DNA of 64,000 nt from Aquimarina aquimarini (lineage in GTDB: Bacteria > Bacteroidota > Bacteroidia > Flavobacteriales > Flavobacteriaceae). Made by a program: the position numbers and the translations under genes. Location: positions 372,001 to 436,000 of the forward strand of contig NZ_OMKE01000023.1 in assembly GCF_900299535.1 (NCBI RefSeq), in the 5' to 3' direction. The notes below the pieces were generated by a model that did no database searches, had not been told where the DNA came from, and saw only the letters and a program-made list of their open reading frames with translations. This document shows positions 46,382 to 54,039 of the stretch, piece by piece (the stretch's first letter is position 1; every line of letters starts with the position of its first letter).

Positions 46382-46520
46382 AGAGACTATTGATGCATAA
46401 GATTAGTTGAGTGGTTTAAACACTAAATTTAACAAATACAAATTGAATACAAAATTTTAAAATCTTTTAGTGAGTAGATTAGTACTAGTAATTAATTTAT
46501 AATGAGGGTCGCTTGAACGG
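46382..46520. repeat. Diverged copy of the palindromic intergenic element
   Basis: Aligns along most of its length with the element at 62218-62359: TGGTTTAAACACTAAATTTA against CGTGTTTAAGCAATTAATTTA, then ACAAATACAAA, AGTAG..AGTACTAG.AAT.AATT.ATA in the same order. The centre has lost the GCGA hairpin and the arms are degraded. The remaining DNA up to 46891 (about 370 bases) shows no gene. Confidence 0.6.
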
Positions 46521-46891
46521 TAACTATAATCTATGAGTTGGCAGTATGGCAAAGTCAGTTGAAGTTATAGTACTTATAAAGAAACAAATTATGTAGTTTT
46601 ACATGAGGTTTATGAATGTAAGTGGTAGAACTTTATAAAAGTTATGACGTGTTATAGCAAGTTGTCTTGTTTGCCAATTATAATCATAGAGATGTTGGTG
46701 GATTCTCTGAAGTAGATACACATATAGGGTGCAGAGTTAACAAGGGGTGAGTATTGAAATATTGACAATGATTTAATGGCTTTGCCAATATTCTAACACT
46801 CTAAAATCACCATTATTATGAAATAAAAAATATCGTATTTTATAACCTAAGATTAAGAAAAGGCTTTACATAAGTTTTTTTGTTGCAATAG

Positions 46892-47428
46892 CTACTTTTT
46901 TGTCAATGCCAATTTAATTCCTAGAGCAATAAAGATTCCTCCAGTTGTTTTATCTAGCCATTTTTTTATTATATAATTTTTTCTTATTGTATCAGACAGT
47001 TTAGATGAGAACATTACCAAAGTTAAACACCAAATTGTCCCAGTTGTAACAAAAGTCAAACCTAAAATTAAAAAAGGAAGAAAACTTTGTGAATATTCAG
47101 GGTTGATAAATTGAGGTAAAAAAGCAAGAAAAAACAAAGCTACTTTAGGATTTAGTACGTTTGTTAAAATTCCAGAAAAATATATTCTCTTATAATTTAC
47201 TCGTCCATTATTATTTTTTAGTTCAAAATTTTCATTTGTTTTTGAAATCAACATTTTTATTCCTAAGTAAATTAGGTAGGTAGCACCCACATATTTTACA
47301 ATTTCAAAAGCTAATGCAGATTTAGCAAGAATTGCAGAAAGCCCTAATGCAGCAAAAAGGCAATGAACAAGAGCTCCAGTAGCAATTCCTAAAGCAGATA
47401 ACGTTCCTGCTTTTTTTCCTTGAGGTGG
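46892..47428 (-). pseudogene. LysE-family exporter, 5' end missing
   Basis: The frame is open from 47428 (a stop TAA is directly upstream at 47429-47431). It reads QGKKAGTLSALGIATGALVH, then LGLSAILAKSALAFEIVKYVGATYLIYLGIKML, an internal basic loop, and FSGILTNVLNPKVALFFLAFLPQF, all typical LysE/RhtB amino-acid exporter features. The normal N-terminus, a first helix plus the TPGP motif (about 40 residues), is absent and no start codon is suitably placed. The break falls 8 nt from an element-like box and 43 nt from the next gene, so a rearrangement here removed the 5' end. Confidence 0.8.
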
Positions 47429-47435
47429 TTATTTA

Positions 47436-47462
47436 ATTGTCACCAATTTACACGGTTGTCTA
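47436..47462 (-). repeat. Partial palindromic element (one arm) after the lipoprotein gene
   Basis: On minus, GACAACCGTGTAAATTGGTGAC begins about 10 nt after the stop of the gene ending at 47472. ACAAC plus GTGTAAA are the outer and inner box types of the elements at 51321 and 62218. No second arm is present; the truncated LysE gene begins just beyond it. Confidence 0.45.
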
Positions 47463-47471
47463 ATATTACAA

Positions 47472-48779
47472 TCATTCTGCTAATTCTTTTGCTTTGTTCC
47501 AGAGGCTTTTTCCTTTATTTTTTATCTCATCCCCAGTTTTCTTTAAATTTTCTGTACTAGAGTATTTCTCCAAATTTTCCAAGAAATCCTGTAGATTATC
47601 AATGGTTTCAAAAATTTCTTCGGTATGAGGTATATTCTGTTCTTTCATTACTTTTTTCCAATCTACTTTAGATAAAATCGAAAACATATATTTTGTGGCT
47701 ATTTTACTTAAAAAGTATTTATCGTAGAATCCATTAAGTACTTTTCCTGGCTTTCTGTTCTTTACATATTCTATAGACTCGTCTATTTTTTCTTTATCTC
47801 CATAAGAAAGTAATTTACTAGTCCTTAATTTGGTTAAAGCAGTAATAGCTTTTTCGCTTTCCTCATTCTTTAAATATAAATAGGTTTCAATAGACCATAC
47901 AATTTCATTATCTAAACCAATTTCTTTAGTATCTTTTAAAAACATTTCAAAATCTTCCAGGGCACGCTTTTCATCAATTTCTCTTTCCATCATTAACCTG
48001 TCAAACCCTCTGAATAAATGATTTAAAGAATGAAAACCTATATAAGTCTGCTCATTATTGAGGTTACCCCATTGAAACATAGCTCTTGTATACGGTAAGT
48101 CTACTCCTTTATTATTGTTTAACCAATCTATGTTTCTTGAAATTTCATCTTCGGATAAATAATAGAGGCCCTTTTCAAAAAATAAAAATCCTCTGAAGTA
48201 TTGTAATAATGTTTTTATTTCAGAATCTGGCAGTAATTCTGGATGTGTTTTAGAGCATTCATAAAGAGACACTTCTTTTCCTAAATCCTTACTTAAAATT
48301 ACAATAGCACTTAACACAGCATGTTCTATATTTTGAACATATACTTTTTCTTTTCCTTTTAGGTATTCTCTTTGTTTGCTAATAGAATCTCCATAAGTCA
48401 TATTGAAAGCATCTATTAAAGTTGGAAAAATATCTTCATCAGTCTTCATTATAAAATCTTCCATTTTTTTATAATCGCGATAAATTGATATGTAATCTAA
48501 CACAGATAAACTTTCTGTATTCTTTACATCATATTTAACTACTTTATTAAAAATTTTATCAAGGTCAGATTTAAAAGATTGAAATTCTGGTGAGATGGTA
48601 TTTTTTTCTGCGGAAGCTCTAATTAGTATTTTTCCAAATTTGTAAATAGCAATTTTATAAGAATCTAAGTTTTCAACTAGTTCCTTTTTGTCTTTTTCTA
48701 GTAATTCTTTATCTGTTTTTTTATCGTCTGAACAACTTAAAATTAGGGTTAATAGGAAAGCTAAAATTATATTTTTCAT
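47472..48779 (-). CDS. Lipoprotein of unknown function, mostly helical
   Basis: 435 residues. Lipobox at the N-terminus (LLTLILSCSDD, Cys about 16). The body is predicted largely helical with repeated Leu/Glu-rich segments (EKAITALTKLRTSKLLSYGDKEK, DIEWLNN-like YLSEDEISRNIDWL), reminiscent of TPR-like arrays without a clean consensus. The C-terminus GDEIKNKGKSLWNKAKELAE is amphipathic. No family assigned. It is followed by an element arm and the truncated LysE gene. Confidence 0.65.
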   Translation of the reverse strand: MKNIILAFLLTLILSCSDDKKTDKELLEKDKKELVENLDSYKIAIYKFGKILIRASAEKNTISPEFQSFKSDLDKIFNKVVKYDVKNTESLSVLDYISIYRDYKKMEDFIMKTDEDIFPTLIDAFNMTYGDSISKQREYLKGKEKVYVQNIEHAVLSAIVILSKDLGKEVSLYECSKTHPELLPDSEIKTLLQYFRGFLFFEKGLYYLSEDEISRNIDWLNNNKGVDLPYTRAMFQWGNLNNEQTYIGFHSLNHLFRGFDRLMMEREIDEKRALEDFEMFLKDTKEIGLDNEIVWSIETYLYLKNEESEKAITALTKLRTSKLLSYGDKEKIDESIEYVKNRKPGKVLNGFYDKYFLSKIATKYMFSILSKVDWKKVMKEQNIPHTEEIFETIDNLQDFLENLEKYSSTENLKKTGDEIKNKGKSLWNKAKELAE

Positions 48780-48965
48780 TTTTGATTTAGACTAATGTTT
48801 ACTAACAGTACATATAAATATGGTGGTGGCTTAAAAGTATTGCACTTTCAAACTGCTACCAAGTTAGTTAATTGCTTCAACATTTCAATAAACTTGTTAC
48901 TTACTATTGTTTTTATAGAATGTTAGCACAGGTTTCTTTTTTTGCTTAATAAGAGTATATTTTAT

Positions 48966-49024
48966 TTGGAATAAACATTCTGTTATTCGTACATTCGTAA
49001 ACGGAACAATCGTTCTGTTATTAT
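48966..49024. promoter_or_regulatory. Tandem operator sites upstream of the SDR-TetR operon
   Basis: Two 20-bp near-repeats, GGAATAAACATTCTGTTATT (48968-48987) and GGAACAATCGTTCTGTTATT (49003-49022), start 35 bp apart. Each holds a palindrome GAAY-N4-RTTC (GAAT-AAAC-ATTC and GAAC-AATC-GTTC; the second extends to ACNGAAC-N4-GTTCNGT). The spacing is about 3.3 helical turns, and the second lies 25 bp before the SDR start. Best read as binding sites for the TetR protein encoded two genes down. Confidence 0.65.
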
Positions 49025-49046
49025 TAACTAATACGAAACTAGTATA

Positions 49047-49802
49047 ATGAATAAATTAAATGGAAAAATAGCCATTGTTACAGGAGGTAATAGTGGTATT
49101 GGTTATGCTTCTGCCAAAGAATTCATAAGTCAAGGTGCAACAGTAGTAATCACAGGAAGAAATTCTGAGAAAGTTCAAGTAGCTGCCGAAGAACTTGGTG
49201 TTACAGGTATTGTAGCAGATGTTAAAAGTATTTCTGCTATTGAAGATTTGGTAGAACAAGTAAAAAATGATTTTGGAAAAATAGACGTTTTGTTTGTCAA
49301 TGCTGGTGTTTTTCAACCTGCTCCAATTGGTCAAATAAGTGAAGAGTTGTTTGATAATCAAATTTCAATAAATTTTAAAGGAGCTGTATTTACAACAGAA
49401 AAATTTCTTCCTATTTTTAATGATGGTGGGGCAATTATTAATTTGTCATCGATAAATGCGTATACAGGAATGCCAAATACTGCAGTTTATGCTGCAACAA
49501 AAGCTGCATTAAACTCTTACACACGTACGGCAGCCACAGAACTAGCACCTAGAAATATCCGAATTAATTCTGTAAATCCAGGTCCAATTGCCACACCGAT
49601 ATTTGAAAAAACTGGCTTAGAAGAAGAACAATTAAAAGGTCTTGGTGAAGCTATGCAAAACCGTATTCCATTGAAACGTTATGGGCAACCAGAAGAAATT
49701 GCTAAGCTTGTTTCGTTTTTAGCATCTGATGATGCTTCTTTTATTACAGGAAGTGAGTATAATATAGATGGAGGTGCTAATATTAATCCACTTTTAGGGT
49801 AA
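49047..49802 (+). CDS. Short-chain dehydrogenase/reductase (FabG-like)
   Basis: 251 residues, classical SDR. TGGNSGIGYASAKEF cofactor motif, NAGVFQPAP, catalytic Ser in IINLSSINAYTG, Tyr-Lys in AVYAATKAALNSY, and the C-terminal SFITGSEYNIDGG typical of FabG-type enzymes. It is transcribed with the TetR gene 82 nt downstream and has two operator-like sites upstream, so it is likely the regulated enzyme of a TetR-controlled detoxification or metabolism unit. Confidence 0.9.
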   Translation: MNKLNGKIAIVTGGNSGIGYASAKEFISQGATVVITGRNSEKVQVAAEELGVTGIVADVKSISAIEDLVEQVKNDFGKIDVLFVNAGVFQPAPIGQISEELFDNQISINFKGAVFTTEKFLPIFNDGGAIINLSSINAYTGMPNTAVYAATKAALNSYTRTAATELAPRNIRINSVNPGPIATPIFEKTGLEEEQLKGLGEAMQNRIPLKRYGQPEEIAKLVSFLASDDASFITGSEYNIDGGANINPLLG

Positions 49803-49884
49803 TTTTTTTGTAAATATTAGGAATGAGAATTCCAATAAGCTAATTTTGTGGAGGCGTAAAAATACGCTTCCACACTTTTTTGCT

Positions 49885-50454
49885 ATGCCTAGGGTAAAAT
49901 TATTTGATGAAAAAGAAGTCTTGACCAAAGCAATGAATTTGTTTTGGAAACAAGGATATTCTGCAACTTCTATTCAAGACTTGGTCAATTATTTAGGTAT
50001 TAATCGTGCAAGTTTGTATGATACTTTTGGTGATAAGGAAAAACTTTTTAAAAAATCCTTTGAGCTTTATCGTAAGCAAAGTATAGATAAAATTTGTCAG
50101 TTTTTTGAAAGCCATCCAAATGTTAAAGAGGGGTTTTCTGAACTTTTTAAAGAAGCTATACTAGATAAAGATAGAAAAGGTTGTTTTGCAGTAAACAATA
50201 CTACAGAGCTTATCCCTAATGACGAAAGCTGTCTAAAAATTTTATCAGGTAATAAACTTGATTTTGAAAACTTATTTTATGAATACCTTAAAAAGGGGCA
50301 AATGGCAGGTCAATTAAAGGAATGCAAAGACTTACAGGCATTAGCATCTTTTTTATTTATAATTTATAATGGTATTCTAGTCGTTTCTAAAATCCAGACA
50401 AACAAAAAGGAACTAACAAATTCTATTGATTTAGCCTTATCTTTGTTGGCCTGA
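49885..50454 (+). CDS. TetR/AcrR-family repressor
   Basis: 189 residues from ATG 49885; a TTG at 49846 would add 13 residues unlike the family. Helix-turn-helix at residues about 10-50: FDEKEVLTKAMNLFWKQGYSATSIQDLVNYLGINRASLYDTFGDKEKLF. The ligand-binding half contains CFAVNNTTELIPND and ends in helical sequence, as in the YcdC/AcrR-like branch with a short C-terminal domain. It probably binds the palindromes at 48968-49022 and represses the SDR operon. Confidence 0.9.
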   Translation: MPRVKLFDEKEVLTKAMNLFWKQGYSATSIQDLVNYLGINRASLYDTFGDKEKLFKKSFELYRKQSIDKICQFFESHPNVKEGFSELFKEAILDKDRKGCFAVNNTTELIPNDESCLKILSGNKLDFENLFYEYLKKGQMAGQLKECKDLQALASFLFIIYNGILVVSKIQTNKKELTNSIDLALSLLA

Positions 50455-50522
50455 CTCAATGCGTGCTAACGGTTTAAATAAATGTTCATTTTAATGACAT
50501 TTTTTCAAACAAGAAGTAATAA
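50455..50522. other. Short spacer between TetR gene and IS remnant
   Basis: AT-rich, begins GCGTGCTAACGG just after the stop. No gene. Confidence 0.35.
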
Positions 50523-50749
50523 AGTGATGGATTTATCAGCTATTACTTATAATCTAAAAAAGTACTTGAAATTTATAAACAAAAGGGCACAAAGCGGGAT
50601 AGCTACCTCTATTTTCTTTGAATCTATATGTTTTACTTTTAACTTTCAAATAAGACCTTGAAAATTATATTTTAATAGGGAACATAATAAAGAAAGCTTC
50701 CTTAGAGAGGCTTACATAAAATAAAGTCGTTTTCTTTAAAATTATGGGC
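50523..50749 (+). mobile_element. 3' remnant of an IS1182-type insertion sequence
   Basis: 50523-50693 aligns almost base for base with 63824-64000 of the complete element at the window end: GTGATG.ATTTATC.GCTATT, AAAAAGTACTTGAAATTTAT, TAGCTACCTCTATTTTCTTT, then TTGAAAATTATATTTTAATA and GGGAACATAATAAAGA. The frame has decayed. Because this copy continues past the last base of the window, it predicts about 55 further bases of the intact IS, ending near GGGCTTGCACAAC at 50746-50758. Confidence 0.85.
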
Positions 50750-50777
50750 TTGCACAACGGTTACCATTGTTAGTGGT
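50750..50777. repeat. Collapsed palindromic element next to the DinB gene
   Basis: TTGCACAACGGTTACCATTGTTAGTG. Outer box GCACAAC (50752-50758), 6-nt spacer GGTTAC, then directly ATTGTTAGTG-GTAG, the opposite outer arm. The central hairpin found in other copies is absent. It ends 6 nt from the DinB stop and touches the IS remnant on its other side. A very similar short copy is at 60232-60262. Confidence 0.5.
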
Positions 50778-50782
50778 AGTTT

Positions 50783-51229
50783 TTATTCATCTATTAGTCT
50801 CCTATGATAATTTATTTGTCCGAGATGATAAGTCAAATGTTTTATCAAATGAACTAATAAGTATTCATTTGTTTCTACTTTAGAGAATTTCAAAAGAGGA
50901 TAATCGTTTTTCAATTCTTCGTTTGTAATAGAAATCAGTGATTTTTTAACCATTTCTATTGTGGTATTTATACTATTAATCAATTCAATTCTTGAAACAT
51001 TTCTTTGAGTAAATTCAAGTCCTCTATTTCTTACATAGTCTGTTTTTCCAATTTCTTTTCCAATAAATGTATGTAGATTTCCAATTAAATGTAGCGTTAA
51101 ATTTCCTGCTGAATTAGAAATATTTTTTTCGATTCTCCAAATATTTTCTTCATTCTTATAAAGTTCTATTTCAGTTATTAACTTGTTTAGTTCACTTTCA
51201 AAAAAGGTAATTAATTCGTTTTTTTTCAT
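50783..51229 (-). CDS. DinB-superfamily (DUF1572) protein
   Basis: 148 residues, four-helix bundle with metal-type histidines: NLTLHLIGNLHTFIG and LLVHLIKHLTYHLGQINYHRRLI. These His residues match the DinB/YfiT metal-binding triad. Proposed thiol-dependent or hydrolytic enzyme of unknown substrate. It is a stand-alone cassette gene, flanked by palindromic elements on both sides (50750 and 51321). Confidence 0.85.
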   Translation of the reverse strand: MKKNELITFFESELNKLITEIELYKNEENIWRIEKNISNSAGNLTLHLIGNLHTFIGKEIGKTDYVRNRGLEFTQRNVSRIELINSINTTIEMVKKSLISITNEELKNDYPLLKFSKVETNEYLLVHLIKHLTYHLGQINYHRRLIDE

Positions 51230-51320
51230 TTGTTAAGTCTATCAATTTTCATTAATACTCTAGATTCATTTTTTCTCCTTAGTTCTAGGAATTATTCAGA
51301 ATCTGATAAGTAAATTACTG

Positions 51321-51374
51321 CTACCGACTAGTGTAAAATATATTTTAATACATTTTTACACATTGTGTCTGTAG
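51321..51374. repeat. Palindromic (attC-like) element after the LRR gene
   Basis: Left arm CTAC-CGACTA-GTGTAAAA (51321-51338); right arm TTTTACAC-ATTGTGTCT-GTAG (51354-51374). Inner boxes are perfect complements, outer boxes CTAC/GTAG too; spacers are 6 and 9 nt. Fifteen bases form the loop. It lies 10 nt after the stop of the LRR gene. Confidence 0.65.
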
Positions 51375-51384
51375 TTTTCTATTT

Positions 51385-53271
51385 TTAAATCCATAAATCA
51401 TCTTCTTTGTAAACGAAAAAATGTCTCCGATTTATCCAGTAATATACAGCTGTCTTCGATTCTTTTAGTTGATATTCAAGATGTTTTAGACCAGAAAGAT
51501 TTACTTCTTTTAAACGTGGTAAAGAATTTAAAATTCTAATATCAGAAACAGTTCCTCTTAATAGGTTCAAGTATTCTAATTTTTTTAATGGTTTTAAAAC
51601 CGTTAAATCATCCTGTTCAAATTCTTCAAAGTCTAAATGTGTTATGTTTGGAGTTTTTTTGAAAATTTCTAAAAAGTTATTAGTTTTTGGAAGATATAAT
51701 CTTTTAAGATTTGGCATTTCTACTTGAAAATCAATATTGTTAATATTTGGGATTTCTAAAATTTCTAACCTTGGTAGGTTCAGTGAGAGATTTACATCTA
51801 ATCCTTCTACTTTCAACTCCCTCAAATTCGGAAATTGTTCTAAAGAAATATCAATTCTTCCTTCTCCTTCAATATTTAATCGCTCCAAACTTTCCATTCT
51901 CGGAAATGAATTTATTACGTTAATTCCATATTCTATTTTGAGTGATTTTAATTGTTTCAAATATTCATATCCTGTAGCATTTACTTGTTCATATGAAATG
52001 TTAAGACTCTCTAATTTGGTGAGATTCTTTAAATCTAAAACAAGGTTTTCTTTATTGTCATCTTCTCCCAAGTCAACATAGAGATATAAGTGTTTTAAAT
52101 GTATTAGCTTTAAGATCTGAATTGCAGCAGAAATTTCCACACTTCCAATTTGCAAATACTCTAATGCCGAAAATTCATTAATATATTCTAAGTCTTTGAA
52201 TTCTTCGTCCCAAGAAACCAGTGATTTTAATTGTTTTTTAAGCGGAAATAATTCTTTTAAACTTTGTATACCTAGATCATCAGAATTTGTTTCAATCGTT
52301 GACAATTTTGTAAATTCCTTTAAATGTTTGGTTTCTTTAAAGGATGAATCTTGTATGCTTAACGTTTCAATCTGTGAGGCAATAGGTAAAAATGCATCTA
52401 AATAAATATCGGATTTTTCAAATATCAATGAAGTTACTTTTGTGAAATTTTCTATAAAATATAATTTACTTTCTTTAAAAGAGTGAAAACTTAGCTTATC
52501 AATATAGTTTATAATCGGAAAGAGCTTTTGTAAATCAATAGGTTGCTTACCTTGAGTGATTTCACAACAGATATTTTGATGATTATGTTTTGTAAATTCA
52601 GTATTTTCTATTGTTGAATCTGAATCGATTTCAAATCGTTGAAGCTTTTTAAATTTGTGTAAACTGCTAATTGATTTAATATGACAATTAGAGATTCTAA
52701 GGTTTTTGATATTAACAAATGGAAGGAAAAAATTAATATTTTCAAATGTCATATCTGAAATATCAAAAATGCTATGGTTTTCAGCTGGGGTCGAATCTAC
52801 GATTCCTATTTTACCAAATTCTATATTTCTAAAATGAAGTTGATGTAGTTTTGGAAAACAACTTATTTCATATACATTTTCAATTTTACAATCGTAGAAA
52901 AAAGCAAATTTTAAACTAGTGCACTTACTTAAAGACTTAGCGTTAAAATAGGTGCTTTCAATTCTAAAGTTAAGTAAAGTGTCGTTGACGGTTATTGGAT
53001 GATCAATGTTGTTGAAAATTATATTTTCTATTGTTAAACGATATACATTTAATTTCAATAATTCAGACAAGCTTCGAACTCTTGAATTTTTAATGGTAAG
53101 ACCATAGATTTCTTTTATTTCTTCAAAAGATTCAATTTCAACATCATTTAGGTATAATTCGTGAATTTTTCCTTGACGAATTTCATAAGCATTTTCTTCT
53201 CGCTCTCTGTATTGATAAGGTTCAAGTGTTATGCTTAATTTTTTTTCTATTTTTTTTATTATTTGGTTCAT
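51385..53271 (-). CDS. Cytoplasmic leucine-rich-repeat protein
   Basis: 628 residues without signal peptide or membrane segment. About 20 irregular leucine-rich repeats of 20-24 residues: LKHLYLYVDLGEDDNKENLVL, LTKLESLNISYEQVNATG, MESLERLNIEGEGRIDIS, LPRLEILEIPNINNIDF, LKKLEYLNLLRGTVSDIR, LPRLKEVNLSGLKHLEY. The first 60 residues (SITLEPYQYREREENAYEI) form a short N-terminal region before the repeats. Such proteins are usually binding scaffolds. A decayed relative lies just upstream at 53533-53849. Flanked by palindromic elements. Confidence 0.82.
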   Translation of the reverse strand: MNQIIKKIEKKLSITLEPYQYREREENAYEIRQGKIHELYLNDVEIESFEEIKEIYGLTIKNSRVRSLSELLKLNVYRLTIENIIFNNIDHPITVNDTLLNFRIESTYFNAKSLSKCTSLKFAFFYDCKIENVYEISCFPKLHQLHFRNIEFGKIGIVDSTPAENHSIFDISDMTFENINFFLPFVNIKNLRISNCHIKSISSLHKFKKLQRFEIDSDSTIENTEFTKHNHQNICCEITQGKQPIDLQKLFPIINYIDKLSFHSFKESKLYFIENFTKVTSLIFEKSDIYLDAFLPIASQIETLSIQDSSFKETKHLKEFTKLSTIETNSDDLGIQSLKELFPLKKQLKSLVSWDEEFKDLEYINEFSALEYLQIGSVEISAAIQILKLIHLKHLYLYVDLGEDDNKENLVLDLKNLTKLESLNISYEQVNATGYEYLKQLKSLKIEYGINVINSFPRMESLERLNIEGEGRIDISLEQFPNLRELKVEGLDVNLSLNLPRLEILEIPNINNIDFQVEMPNLKRLYLPKTNNFLEIFKKTPNITHLDFEEFEQDDLTVLKPLKKLEYLNLLRGTVSDIRILNSLPRLKEVNLSGLKHLEYQLKESKTAVYYWINRRHFFVYKEDDLWI

Positions 53272-53284
53272 TCTTCAATTACAA

Positions 53285-53386
53285 CCAACGTGGTAGTAAA
53301 CTCAATCTTAGCGTCGTTGATTAAATTGTTTGTATAGCGCTAGCGAAAGCAAACTATTTAATCAATGGAGTTTACGAAGTGTTATG
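53285..53386. repeat. Large palindromic (attC-like) element
   Basis: Left arm CCAAC-GTGGTA-GTAAACTC (53285-53303), right arm GAGTTTAC-GAAGT-GTTATG (53368-53386). Between them TTGATTAAATTGTTTG (53317-53332) pairs 15/16 with CAAACTATTTAATCAA (53350-53365) around a 17-nt loop that contains AGCGCT. Left spacer 6 nt as in the other elements, right spacer 5 nt. It sits between the LRR gene and the LRR pseudogene. Confidence 0.65.
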
Positions 53387-53532
53387 TTTAGTTTGTTTAT
53401 CCAAAGCTAAGGAATTTTCTTCTTCCATCTGGTGGAGAAAACAAACGGTGTTTCAAAAAAGCACCTGAACTTGGAATTTTGCTAGTATTTTATCAATTGG
53501 GAAAATCCGTAAGCAATGTTTTTTAGGTTTTG

Positions 53533-53849
53533 TTAGATACTTTTTATTTTTTCCATATAATTTCCCCATTTAAAAAATTCAGCTTTGCCTTTGATCAAAA
53601 TAGTACATTCAGGCAATTTATTTATACTTGTTTCATGGATTTGTAAATTAATTAAACTCTGAAGCATATTTAAGTACTTAACACAAGTATTATTTAACTG
53701 TTCATTTTCTTTAAAGCTTAAATATTTAAGCTTTTTTAGTTGTGATAAATATTCAATTCATTGTTGGTAATATTAGTATCCTGTAGATCTAGATTTTCAA
53801 TACCTATGTTTTCAAAAATATATTTTAAACCAAGATTGTTAAGATTTGT
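53533..53849 (-). pseudogene. Decayed leucine-rich-repeat gene fragment
   Basis: Minus strand, upstream part in one frame: STNLNNLGLKYIFENIG, IENLDLQDTNITNNEL. After a one-base frame change near 53752-53760 the repeat continues as EYLSQLKKLKYLSFKENEQL, NTCVKYLNMLQSLINLQIHE, LPECTILIKGKAEFFKWG and stops at 53533-53535. Leucine-rich spacing is like the intact gene at 51385. The 5' end is replaced by an IS481-type transposase start. Frameshift plus missing 5' end make it a pseudogene. Confidence 0.75.
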
Positions 53850-53954
53850 ACTTCCAAAACTTTTACATAATTCTATGATGGTATATTTTTCTGTTCGCCA
53901 TTCACAGATAAGTTCAATTTTCTGTTCCATAGTTGTGGTAGTTTTCTGAGGCAT
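53850..53954 (-). mobile_element. IS481-type transposase N-terminal fragment
   Basis: The first 34 residues MPQKTTTTMEQKIELICEW, RTEKYTIIELCKSFG are the helix-turn-helix start of an IS481-family transposase. The sequence then passes without a stop into LRR-like sequence, so only about 105 bases of the IS gene remain. It marks an old insertion followed by deletion. Confidence 0.75.
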
Positions 53955-53990
53955 GATAATTTGATTTTTCTTTCAAATTATACCTTAAAA

Positions 53991-54025
53991 AGTGTAAACG
54001 ATGTGCTTTTAACATTGTTGTGTAT
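53991..54025. repeat. Partial palindromic element after the serine hydrolase gene
   Basis: GTGTAAAC (53992-53999) and ATTGTTGTG (54014-54022) are the inner-box and spacer words seen in other copies. Arms are incomplete; it lies 17 nt after the stop of the hydrolase gene. Confidence 0.35.
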
Positions 54026-54039
54026 CGTACTTTTTCTGT

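Noticed and set aside
49846..49884. Upstream TTG start for the TetR gene
   Set aside because: It adds 13 residues unlike TetR N-termini; ATG 49885 gives the normal start.
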